Assembly: GCA_019247255.1 (NCBI GenBank) | Contig: JAFAPJ010000190.1 | Location: 1-6,977, forward strand | Length of the DNA: 6,977 nt | Direction: 5' to 3' | From: Methylobacteriaceae bacterium | GTDB lineage: Bacteria > Pseudomonadota > Alphaproteobacteria > Rhizobiales > Beijerinckiaceae | Part shown: one piece after another, positions 1-5,860 of the stretch | Numbering within the stretch: the first letter of the stretch is position 1 | How the letters are laid out: every line of letters starts with the position of its first letter | The notes under the pieces: generated by a model | Databases searched by the model: none | What the model was told of the DNA's origin: nothing | What the model saw: only the letters and a program-made list of their open reading frames with translations | Made by a program: the position numbers and the translations under genes

Positions 1-833
1 ACGAGAAGGTAGCTCTCGCCGTAGGAGGCGTTGGCCGAGTTGAAGCGCGCCATCATGACGACCGCCGCAGCAGCCGCGAGGAGGCTCGAAAGCAGATAGA
101 CCTTGATGAGCACGCGCCGGGTGTCGATCCCGGAGAAGCGCGTCGCCTTCTCGTTCGAGCCGGTCATGGTGATGGCCGCGCCGAGCGGCGTGCGGCCGAG
201 CAGGATGGCGAGCGGCAGGGCAAGCGCCCCGAACACGAGGAGCGCCACCGGTACGCCGAGGACGGCGCCGTTGCCGATGAACACGATCGGCTCGGGGAAG
301 CCGGAGATGACGTTGCCCCGCGTCGCCCCGACGGAGAGCCCCTTCACGAACGTCATGGTGCCGAGCGTCGCGAGGATCGGCGAGACGCGCAGATAGGCGA
401 TGAGGACACCGTTCAGGAGCCCGATGAGGCCCGCGACGGCGAAGCCGGCGGCGAGCGCCGCGACCTGCCATCCGACCCAGGCGGCACCCTCGCTCCCCGG
501 CACGAAGCGGGTGAGCAGGAAGGCCATCGTGAGCGCGCACAGGTTCGCGGTCGCGATCACCGACAGGTTGATGCCGCCCGACAGGAGCGTGACCATCATG
601 GCGAGCGACAGGATGCCGAGCTCCGGCAGCTGGAACGCCATCGCCTGGAGCGCGCCGACGGAGAACAGCCGGTCGCCGACAAAGGGCGCGAAGCCGACGA
701 GCAGGAGCGCGATCAGGGCGAGGAGGCGCAGGTTCGTGCCGTCGTCAGCGAAGGCCATGAGCCGGATCCAGAGGCCTGGAGCCGGCGTCTCGGCGCGCGC
801 AGCGCCCTCCGTCGGGGCGAGAGGGCCGCTCAC
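1..833 (-). CDS. CUT2-type sugar ABC transporter, second permease subunit (partial, C-terminus beyond window)
   Basis: Inner-membrane permease of a ribose/rhamnose/AI-2-type importer (BPD_transp_2 family), expected to pair with the permease encoded just upstream to form the translocation channel. I translated 277 complete codons from a GTG at 833-831; the frame stays open to the window edge. After a polar N-terminus of about 35 residues come several hydrophobic segments, the family motif LLSGGINLSVIATANL (about 83-98), LRVSPILATLGTM (148-160) and the cytoplasmic coupling-loop region LGAAITMTGSNEKATRFSG (217-235). The last part seen is MMARFNSANASYGESYLL. Roughly the final 50-60 residues, including the usual conserved VLGG segment, are missing because the window ends, not because the gene is broken. 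The GTG start overlaps the stop of the preceding permease (GTGA, 4 bases) and has a strong Shine-Dalgarno, which supports coupled translation. An in-frame ATG 25 codons later is possible but lacks this context. Substrate unknown. Confidence 0.9.
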   Translation of the reverse strand, partial: MSGPLAPTEGAARAETPAPGLWIRLMAFADDGTNLRLLALIALLLVGFAPFVGDRLFSVGALQAMAFQLPELGILSLAMMVTLLSGGINLSVIATANLCALTMAFLLTRFVPGSEGAAWVGWQVAALAAGFAVAGLIGLLNGVLIAYLRVSPILATLGTMTFVKGLSVGATRGNVISGFPEPIVFIGNGAVLGVPVALLVFGALALPLAILLGRTPLGAAITMTGSNEKATRFSGIDTRRVLIKVYLLSSLLAAAAAVVMMARFNSANASYGESYLL

Positions 834-1834
834 GCCGAGACCCTCCCGGCGCGCCGCCGGAGCGTGAGCGCCGTCGAGCTCACGGACAGGAGGATGACGA
901 GCCCGACGCAGAGCTGCGACCAGTAGGACGAGACCCCGACGATGACGAGCCCGCTCTGGATCGCGGCGAGGAGCACGAGGCCGAGCACGGTGCCCAGCAC
1001 GCTGCCGACCCCTCCGGTGAGGCTCGCCCCGCCGAGCACCACTGCGGCGAGCACGTCGAGCTCGCGCCCGACGAGAACGGTCGGGGCGACGCTCTGGGCG
1101 AGCTGCGCCTGGGCGAGCGAGGCGAGCCCGGCCATGAGGCCCATATAGCCGTAGACGAAGAAGGTGAGCCGCCGCGTGCTGAAGCCGAGCCGCCGGGCCG
1201 CGTCGCGGTTGCCCCCGAGCGCGTAGATCTGACGCCCGATCGTCGTCCGGTTGAGCAGGAGCCAGGTCAGCGCGAAGGCCGCGACGAGCAGCAGGATCTG
1301 CAGGTTCAGCCCGTAGGAGACGCCCTCGGCATCAACCGTCTCGAACCAGAAGATGCCCGCCGAGAACCAGTCCGGCAGGGCGTAGATGTACTGCCCGCCC
1401 GTCACGAAGACGAGGAGCCCGTAGAAGATGTTCAGCGTCGCGATGGTGACGATGATGCTGGAGACGCGCAGCGTGTCGACGAGCCAGGCGTTGACGAGGC
1501 CGCAGGCGACCCCCGCCGCGACCGCGAGCGCGAAGGTCGTGGTCCAGCCGAGCCCGTAGGCGTTGGCGAGGGAGAGCGCGAGGTACTGGGCGACCGAGGC
1601 GGTCGCCGTGAACGAGATGTCGATCCCGCCCGCAACCAGGACAACGAGGAGGCCGGCCGCCAGAATGCCCAGGAAGGCGTAGGAGGTGAGGAGGTCGAAG
1701 AGGTTCTGGACCGTCAGGAAGCCCGTGGTCGCGACCGACAACCCCGCCACGACCGCGAGCGTGACGGCGAGGAGCCGCCCCTCGTGGCTTCCGGCGAAGC
1801 GGGCGAGCGCGCTCGTCCCGAAGCGCTCACGCAT
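830..1834 (-). CDS. CUT2-type sugar ABC transporter, first permease subunit
   Basis: Integral membrane permease of the BPD_transp_2 family, 334 residues, a usual length for RbsC/LsrC/RhaP-like proteins. It should form the channel with the second permease and be driven by the ATPase upstream. Visible landmarks are multiple hydrophobic stretches (roughly eight to ten), the motif VLVAGGIDISFTATASVAQY (65-84), LRVSSIIVTIATLNIFYG (122-139), the coupling-loop region IGRQIYALGGNRDAARRLG (199-217), and the conserved C-terminal block ELDVLAAVVLGGASLTGG (258-275) followed by GSVLGTVLG. The ATG overlaps the end of the ATPase gene by 8 bases; a modest GGGTGG lies 6 bases upstream of it. The stop overlaps the GTG of the next permease by 4 bases. 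The gene looks intact. Family assignment is firm; the transported sugar cannot be read from the permease. Confidence 0.93.
   Translation of the reverse strand: MRERFGTSALARFAGSHEGRLLAVTLAVVAGLSVATTGFLTVQNLFDLLTSYAFLGILAAGLLVVLVAGGIDISFTATASVAQYLALSLANAYGLGWTTTFALAVAAGVACGLVNAWLVDTLRVSSIIVTIATLNIFYGLLVFVTGGQYIYALPDWFSAGIFWFETVDAEGVSYGLNLQILLLVAAFALTWLLLNRTTIGRQIYALGGNRDAARRLGFSTRRLTFFVYGYMGLMAGLASLAQAQLAQSVAPTVLVGRELDVLAAVVLGGASLTGGVGSVLGTVLGLVLLAAIQSGLVIVGVSSYWSQLCVGLVILLSVSSTALTLRRRAGRVSA
841..847 (-). promoter_or_regulatory. Ribosome binding site deciding the GTG start of the second permease
   Basis: On the minus strand GGGAGGG lies 7 bases before the GTG at 833, inside the 3' end of the upstream permease gene. 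The near-consensus match and good spacing are the main reason for choosing this non-ATG start. Confidence 0.7.
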
Positions 1835-3311
1835 TGACCGCCACCCGCAGCGCGGCCTCGGAGGTGTCGCGCGGCCGAAACGCGCCCGTGAGCCGCCCGG
1901 CCCGCATCACCAGCACGCGGTGGCAATGGTAGAGCACCTCGGGGATCTCGTCGGAGATCATGATGATGGCGACGCCCTCGGCCGCGAGCCGCTTCACGAT
2001 CTCGTAGATGCCGTCCTTGGCGCTGATGTCGACGCCGACCGTCGGGCTGTCGAGGATGAGGATGCGCGGGCGCGTCGCCATCCACTTGGCGAGGACGACC
2101 CGTTGCTGATTCCCCCCGGATAGAGTTCGCACGGGGTTTGCGGGGTTCGAGACCTTGATGCCGAGGTCCCGGATCCATCCCGTCACGGCCGCCTCGCGAT
2201 CGGCGCGCCGGATCAGCCCGAGCGGGCCGGCCAGCCGGTCGAGGATCGTCACGACGAGGTTCGCGGCGATCGGCTGCTCCAGGACGAGGCCGAGGGTCAG
2301 CCGGTCCTCGGACACGTAGGCGATCCCGGCCTCGATCGCGGCGCGGTTCGAGCGCAGGGTGACCTCGCGGCCCTTCACCCGGATGGTCCCCGCATCCGGC
2401 GGGTTCATGCCGAAGAGCGACAGGGCGAGCTCCGTCCGGCCCGAGCCGAGGAGGCCCGTGATGCCGAGGATCTCCCCCCGCCGCAGGGTGAAGCTGACCT
2501 CCTCGTAATCGCCCGTGCGGGTGAGGCCCTCGACGGCGAGCGCCACCGGCTGCTCCGAGACGTCGACGTCCTTCAGGTCGTAGCGGAACTCCTTGCCGGT
2601 CATCAGGAGGGCGAGGCGATGGTCGTCCATCTCGGCCGCCTCGTAGGTGCCGACCTTGCGCCCGTCGCGCAAAACCGTGACGCGCTCGGCGACCTCCATC
2701 ACCTCGTCGAGCCGGTGGCTCACGAAGACGACGCAGATGTCGCGCCGTTTCAATTCGCGCACGAGGTCGAGAAGCGCGTCGACCTCGTGTCGGGTGAGCG
2801 AGGCCGTGGGCTCGTCCATGATGACGAGCCGCGCCTCGGCGGCCATCGCGCGGCAGATCGCGACGAGCTGGCGGTCCGCGATGGAGAGCGTCTCGACCTT
2901 GACGTCGGGATCGAGCGCGACGCCGATGCGGGCCATCGCGGCCTCGGCCGCCGTGCGGATCGCGCGCCAATCGACGCTCCGGGGCCGGCCGAGATGGAGG
3001 CCGATCGCGATGTTCTCGGCGACACTGAGGTTCGGAAAGAGCGACAGGTCCTGGTAGATCACCTGGACGCCGAGCCGCGTGCTCTCGGCCGGCGTCAGCC
3101 GGGTGCGCTCCTCGCCGGCGAGGACGATCCGGCCGCCGGGCTCCGGCGGCTGCACGCCCGCGATGATCTTGATGAGCGTCGACTTGCCCGAGCCGTTCTC
3201 GCCGACGAGGCAATGCACCTCGCCCGCCTCGAGCGCGAGGTCGACGTCGCAGAGCGCGCGCACGCCGCCGAAGCGCTTGGAGATCCGTTGCAACTCGAGA
3301 AAGGCAGCCAA
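1827..3311 (-). CDS. CUT2-type sugar ABC transporter, duplicated ATP-binding subunit (RbsA/LsrA/RhaT-like)
   Basis: Cytoplasmic ATPase of 494 residues with two fused nucleotide-binding domains, as usual for this family. Domain 1 has Walker A GENGSGKST (37-45), Q-loop Q87, a degenerate signature LSIADRQ (142-148), Walker B LVIMDEPT (162-169, catalytic Glu167) and switch His199 (SHR). Domain 2 has a degenerate Walker A GLLGSGRT (286-293, no GKS/T), a canonical signature LSGGNQQ (397-403), and Walker B ILILDSPT (417-424) with Ser422 where the catalytic Glu normally sits, and no switch His (MISDE). I infer one competent site (Walker A/B of domain 1 with the signature of domain 2) and one degenerate site. 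The start is TTG at 3311: it gives the typical N-terminus LELQRISKRFGGVRAL, has GGGAG 8 bases upstream, and I found no ATG or GTG in frame between it and the binding-protein gene. The 3' end overlaps the permease start by 8 bases. Confidence 0.94.
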   Translation of the reverse strand: MAAFLELQRISKRFGGVRALCDVDLALEAGEVHCLVGENGSGKSTLIKIIAGVQPPEPGGRIVLAGEERTRLTPAESTRLGVQVIYQDLSLFPNLSVAENIAIGLHLGRPRSVDWRAIRTAAEAAMARIGVALDPDVKVETLSIADRQLVAICRAMAAEARLVIMDEPTASLTRHEVDALLDLVRELKRRDICVVFVSHRLDEVMEVAERVTVLRDGRKVGTYEAAEMDDHRLALLMTGKEFRYDLKDVDVSEQPVALAVEGLTRTGDYEEVSFTLRRGEILGITGLLGSGRTELALSLFGMNPPDAGTIRVKGREVTLRSNRAAIEAGIAYVSEDRLTLGLVLEQPIAANLVVTILDRLAGPLGLIRRADREAAVTGWIRDLGIKVSNPANPVRTLSGGNQQRVVLAKWMATRPRILILDSPTVGVDISAKDGIYEIVKRLAAEGVAIIMISDEIPEVLYHCHRVLVMRAGRLTGAFRPRDTSEAALRVAVNA

Positions 3312-3339
3312 GCCCGACGCTCCCGGCAGGGGTGGGGCA

Positions 3340-3364
3340 CGGCGGCGCGGAACGAGCGCCGCCG
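3340..3364 (-). repeat. Intercistronic hairpin between binding-protein and ATPase genes
   Basis: A perfect 9-bp inverted repeat, CGGCGGCGC at 3340-3348 and GCGCCGCCG at 3356-3364, encloses a 7-base loop. It lies in the 69-base gap just after the binding-protein stop. No U-run follows on the transcript strand, so it is not a classic intrinsic terminator. In several binding-protein operons such hairpins protect the 3' end of the upstream message and help make more binding protein than membrane components; that role is inferred here from position only. The hairpin ends about 29 bases before the TTG start, so it should not block the ribosome site. Confidence 0.55.
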
Positions 3365-3380
3365 CGTCGTCCTGCTCGCG

Positions 3381-4382
3381 TCAGAGGCCCTGGGAGATCA
3401 GCCCGTCGACGGTGTCCTTGTTGATCTGCATGATCTTGTCCACCTTGATCTGGCGGCCGCCGACATCCACCGCGGCCCGGCCGAGACCGGGGATGTCCAC
3501 CCCGTCCTTGATCTCCTTGCCGTCGAGCACGAGCTTCGCGACCGCCACCATGGCGTAGCCCGCCTCCGTCGGGTTCCAGAGGAAGCCCTCGCGGATCGTG
3601 CCGTCCATGATGAGGGGCTTCGCCTGGGAGGGCAGGACCGTGCCGACGACCGCGATCTTGCGGGCGAGGCGCTTCTCGCGCACCGCGTTGCCGGCGCCGA
3701 TCGGGCCGTTCGAGCCGAAGCCGAGGATCCCCTTCAGGTTCGGATGCGCCTTGATGACGTCGAGCGTGGTCCGGTAGCTCGTGTCGATCTCGTCGGCGCC
3801 GGGGAAGCGGTCGGCCGCGAGCTTCATCTTCGGATAGTGCTGCTTCTGATAGGCGATCGCGGCGTCGGCCCACTTGTTGTGGAGCGGCGTCGTCAAGGTG
3901 CCGACATAGGCGACGTACTCGCCCTCTTCGTTCATATCCCTGGCGAGGCGCTGCATCTGGACCTCGCCGAACTTCACGGAATCGATCAGCTCCACGTTCC
4001 AGGTCCGGCCTTCCTGCTCCGGCCCCTCATGGGTGATGACCGGGATGCCGGCGGCCTGCGCGCGCTTCAGCACGGGCTCGCAGACCTTCACGTCGAGCGG
4101 TACGAGGCCGATCACCGAAACCTTCTTGGCGATGAGGTCCTCGAGGAGCTTCACCTGCTGGGCCGGGTCGACGTTGGCGGGCCCGACCATGGACGCGTTC
4201 ACGCCGAAATCGCCGCCGCCCTTCTTGATCCCCTTCTCGACCGCGTTGAACCAGGGGATGCCGGCGATCTTGACGACCGTCACCATCTCCTTCGCGGCCT
4301 GCGCACCCGCGAAGCGGGGCAGCCCGAAGACGCCCGCCGCGACGCCGGCGCCCAAGCCGGCGATCAGTTCACGCCTGTTCAT
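3381..4382 (-). CDS. Periplasmic sugar-binding protein of a CUT2-type ABC importer (LsrB/RhaS-like)
   Basis: Extracytoplasmic solute-binding protein of 333 residues (Peripla_BP_4 type) that captures the ligand and delivers it to the two permeases. The N-terminus is a signal peptide: NRREL (2-6) followed by a hydrophobic stretch and AGA|QAA, with likely cleavage after Ala27 or Ala29. The twin arginine suggests Tat export, but the motif is incomplete, so Sec is also possible. The mature part follows the family pattern: VVKIAGIPWFNAVEKGI (36-52), DPAQQVKLLEDLIAKKV (72-88), GIPVITHEG (112-120), and a C-terminal stretch MDGTIREGFLWNPTEAGYA (259-277) typical of the AI-2/rhamnose branch. By eye against E. 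coli LsrB, several AI-2 contacts are not kept (the DQ pair is LH at 167-168; the PDA segment is FGS at 222-224), so AI-2 is not the favoured ligand. The ATG is backed by GGGAGGA upstream. As first gene of the operon it is probably the most highly expressed. Confidence 0.92.
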   Translation of the reverse strand: MNRRELIAGLGAGVAAGVFGLPRFAGAQAAKEMVTVVKIAGIPWFNAVEKGIKKGGGDFGVNASMVGPANVDPAQQVKLLEDLIAKKVSVIGLVPLDVKVCEPVLKRAQAAGIPVITHEGPEQEGRTWNVELIDSVKFGEVQMQRLARDMNEEGEYVAYVGTLTTPLHNKWADAAIAYQKQHYPKMKLAADRFPGADEIDTSYRTTLDVIKAHPNLKGILGFGSNGPIGAGNAVREKRLARKIAVVGTVLPSQAKPLIMDGTIREGFLWNPTEAGYAMVAVAKLVLDGKEIKDGVDIPGLGRAAVDVGGRQIKVDKIMQINKDTVDGLISQGL

Positions 4383-4387
4383 CCTCG

Positions 4388-4394
4388 TCCTCCC
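4388..4394 (-). promoter_or_regulatory. Ribosome binding site of the binding-protein gene
   Basis: On the minus strand GGGAGGA lies at 4394-4388, its GGAGG core 6 bases before the ATG at 4382. This fixes the start and predicts strong translation of the first cistron. Confidence 0.7.
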
Positions 4395-4535
4395 TCAAGG
4401 CACAACGGTTCTGGTTTTTCGGCTGTCCGCATTCCGCAGCACGCAGCTTGGCGGCCGGAGCGAACAGCACGTCAGGAATTCGAAACGCGTCGGACCGCGC
4501 GACCTCCTCTCTGGCCAAGGCGCGCTGGCCCGCCT

Positions 4536-4566
4536 CGCGACCGGGTCTCCGGCTCGCCCGGTCGCG
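4536..4566. repeat. 10-bp perfect inverted repeat in the transporter leader
   Basis: CGCGACCGGG at 4536-4545 and CCCGGTCGCG at 4557-4566 are perfect reverse complements with an 11-base spacer. If the promoter proposed at 4594-4621 is right, the repeat lies in the 5' untranslated leader of the binding-protein message, about 150 bases before the start codon. It could be a hairpin in the RNA or an operator for a dimeric repressor. There is no U-run, so not an intrinsic terminator. High GC makes such repeats commoner by chance. Confidence 0.4.
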
Positions 4567-4593
4567 CCGGCGTCACGCTGCGCGTCGCCTGCG

Positions 4594-4621
4594 ACCTTAC
4601 CGCCCGCAAGTGCATTGTCAA
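4594..4621 (-). promoter_or_regulatory. Possible sigma-70-type promoter for the transporter operon
   Basis: On the minus strand a perfect -35 box TTGACA (4621-4616) is followed after 16 bases by TAAGGT (4599-4594), a weak -10. Alphaproteobacterial -10 boxes are often degenerate. Transcription would start near 4587, giving a leader of about 205 bases before the ATG at 4382. The -35 falls inside the AT-rich islet, which supports the call; the poor -10 weakens it. Confidence 0.4.
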
Positions 4622-4665
4622 AGATACATTTGTAATCCGGCCCGCATCGACGGACGGACGGAGCC

Positions 4666-4683
4666 TGTTCAACGAAGGCGACA
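4666..4683. promoter_or_regulatory. Candidate PpsR/CrtJ-type operator (TGT-N12-ACA)
   Basis: TGT at 4666-4668 and ACA at 4681-4683 are separated by exactly 12 bases, the published pattern for PpsR/CrtJ, the oxygen/redox repressors of photosynthesis genes in purple bacteria. It lies upstream of an operon that includes bciA, a bacteriochlorophyll gene, so the context fits. A one-mismatch version (TGC-N12-ACA) lies at 4611-4628, and another near miss (TGT-N12-GCA) at 4424-4441. Only six bases are fixed, so one hit by chance in a region this size is not surprising. Confidence 0.3.
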
Positions 4684-4722
4684 CCGCCATGACGGCGGCC
4701 TCTCCACGATGGTGTCTCTTGA

Positions 4723-4755
4723 TCCGATCGCCGACCTGCGCGGACGCCGATCGGA
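4723..4755. repeat. 8-bp inverted repeat upstream of the oxidoreductase gene
   Basis: TCCGATCG at 4723-4730 and CGATCGGA at 4748-4755 are perfect reverse complements with a 17-base spacer. The arms could be operator half-sites or a weak hairpin in a leader transcript. No function is known to me, and the inner CGATCG is itself a palindrome, which raises the chance of coincidence. Confidence 0.25.
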
Positions 4756-4793
4756 GGAACGGCTTCGGAGGCAGCGCTCCCGGCCATGTCGCG

Positions 4794-4802
4794 TGCTAGA
4801 CT
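4794..4802 (+). promoter_or_regulatory. Weak candidate extended -10 for the oxidoreductase/bciA operon
   Basis: TGCTAGACT fits an extended -10 (TGn followed by TAGACT, 4 of 6 to TATAAT). I see no convincing -35 at 16-18 bases upstream. If used, transcription would begin near 4809 and leave a leader of roughly 90 bases. The plus-strand promoter could instead lie in the AT-rich islet, where TGTAAT at 4631-4636 is a better -10 but also lacks a -35. Confidence 0.2.
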
Positions 4803-4887
4803 GACGAGGCATGTCGGCAGCCGAGGGCGGCCCGTCTCGTGGGCTGGTCGCTGACCGCCGCGAGGAGCGTCCGCACCGCGATCTCGC

Positions 4888-4894
4888 AGGAGAG
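4888..4894 (+). promoter_or_regulatory. Ribosome binding site deciding the start of the renalase-like gene
   Basis: AGGAGAG at 4888-4894 lies 6 bases before the ATG at 4901. It favours 4901 over the in-frame ATG at 4811, whose extra 30 residues are charged, low in hydrophobics, and precede the first strand of the FAD-binding fold. Confidence 0.7.
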
Positions 4895-4900
4895 CCAGAG

Positions 4901-5860
4901 ATGAGCACCATCCACTCGGTCGCCGTGATCGGGGCCGGAATGGCGGGTGCGATCGCGGCTCGTCACCTCGCCGGGGCGGGAGTGAACGTGCTCGTCCTGG
5001 ACAAGGGGCGGACCGTCGGCGGTCGAATGAGCACGCGTCGCCTCAGCGGAGACCTCAGCTTCGACCACGGAGCCCAGTACTTCACCGCGCGCGATCCGCG
5101 CTTCGTGGCTGCGGTCGCGGCCTGGGTCGCGGACGGGGTCGCGGAACCCTGGCCCGCGGAACCTGGCTGGTTCGTCGGCACGCCGACGATGAGGGCGCCC
5201 GCTGAGGCCCTGACGCGAGACCTGGACGTGCTGACCCGTTGCACCGTCACGCAGGTCCACCGCGACAGCGAGGGATGGCGCTTGACGGTCGCTGGCGGGG
5301 AGCCTGTCGCGGGCGGCCGCCGTTTCGACGCGCTCCTCGTCACCGCACCCGCGCCGCAAGCCGCGCTGCTCCTCGCGACCGCGGGCGTCAGCCTGCCCGA
5401 GCTCGATCGCGTCCGTTACGCGCCGTGCTGGGCCTTGATGCTCGCCCATGACGGTCCGTCGCCTCTCGCGCAAACGTTTTGGCGCGGCTCCGATCCCGCA
5501 GCTCCCGTGGCCTGGTTGGCGCAGAACAACACCAAGCCGGGACGACCGGCCCGGCCGGTCGCTCTCGTCGCGCACGCGTCGCCCGATTGGTCGCGACGAC
5601 ACCTGGAGGATGAGGCGCCTCACGTCGAGGCGCTCTTGCGGGCCGAGGTCGCCGGGCATGTCGGGGGCGCCCTGCAAGCGACCGCTGCTGTCGCCCATCG
5701 CTGGCGCTACGCTCTGGTCGAGACCGCCATCGGCGAACCGTGCCTGTGGCGGCCCGAGATCGGGCTCGGCTTCGCGGGTGACGGCTGCCTCGGCGGTCGC
5801 GTCGAGGCCGCCTATCTCAGCGGTCTGGCGCTGGCCGAACGGGTCCTGTCCGATGCGTGA
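4901..5860 (+). CDS. Renalase-like NAD(P)/FAD-dependent oxidoreductase
   Basis: Predicted soluble flavoprotein of 319 residues. The N-terminal Rossmann motif is VIGAGMAG (9-16), with Asp34 ending the second strand for FAD ribose binding, then VGGRMSTRR (39-47). FDHGAQYFTARDPRF (54-68) is characteristic of renalase-type proteins (COG3380-like), and the C-terminal FAD motif is GFAGDGCLGGRVEAAYLSG (290-308). Bacterial renalases studied so far oxidise wrongly reduced 2- or 6-dihydro isomers of NAD(P) using oxygen; applying that reaction here is inference from family. No signal peptide or membrane segment is seen. The ATG at 4901 is chosen because of the AGGAG site and because the fold begins right after it. 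The gene ends inside the first possible start of bciA (8-base overlap), so the two are probably cotranscribed. It could instead be an uncharacterised amine or carotenoid-type oxidoreductase of the same superfamily; the FAD fold is secure, the substrate is not. Confidence 0.85.
   Translation: MSTIHSVAVIGAGMAGAIAARHLAGAGVNVLVLDKGRTVGGRMSTRRLSGDLSFDHGAQYFTARDPRFVAAVAAWVADGVAEPWPAEPGWFVGTPTMRAPAEALTRDLDVLTRCTVTQVHRDSEGWRLTVAGGEPVAGGRRFDALLVTAPAPQAALLLATAGVSLPELDRVRYAPCWALMLAHDGPSPLAQTFWRGSDPAAPVAWLAQNNTKPGRPARPVALVAHASPDWSRRHLEDEAPHVEALLRAEVAGHVGGALQATAAVAHRWRYALVETAIGEPCLWRPEIGLGFAGDGCLGGRVEAAYLSGLALAERVLSDA

Larger units (their letters stand above)
4383..4900. other. Divergent intergenic control region between the transporter operon and the oxidoreductase/bciA operon
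   Basis: These 518 bases hold no gene I can support. Open frames here lack family features and are the kind that high GC produces. The region is mostly GC-rich, with one AT-rich islet at about 4611-4636 (TTGTCAAAGATACATTTGTAAT core) that is the natural place for promoters. It also holds a possible minus-strand promoter, two inverted repeats, a TGT-N12-ACA palindrome, and a three-unit CGGA tandem around 4650-4662. Transcripts in both directions probably begin here, so a shared regulator is possible but not shown. Confidence 0.6.

Noticed and set aside
3340..3364. Intrinsic terminator after the binding-protein gene
   Set aside because: The stem is strong but no U-run follows on the transcript strand, and the downstream genes clearly belong to the same importer.
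1714..3873. 719-codon open frame on the minus strand crossing three transporter genes
   Set aside because: It is Arg/Pro/Gly-rich, out of frame with the real ATPase, permease and binding-protein genes, and has no domain signature.
2619..4799. 726-codon open frame on the plus strand opposite the ATPase and binding-protein genes
   Set aside because: The translation is low-complexity and rich in Asp, Arg, His, Leu and Ala, with no family motif. It is antisense to two well-supported genes and is the usual by-product of high GC codon use.
4690..4799. 36-codon small ORF (ATG at 4690, TAG at 4797) with a weak AAGG upstream
   Set aside because: No recognisable sequence, no hydrophobic or charged pattern typical of a leader peptide, and a short frame of this kind is expected by chance; only conservation could revive it.
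4811..4900. 30-residue N-terminal extension of the renalase-like protein from the ATG at 4811
   Set aside because: The FAD fold begins right after the ATG at 4901, which has its own good ribosome site; the extension is neither a signal peptide nor a known domain.
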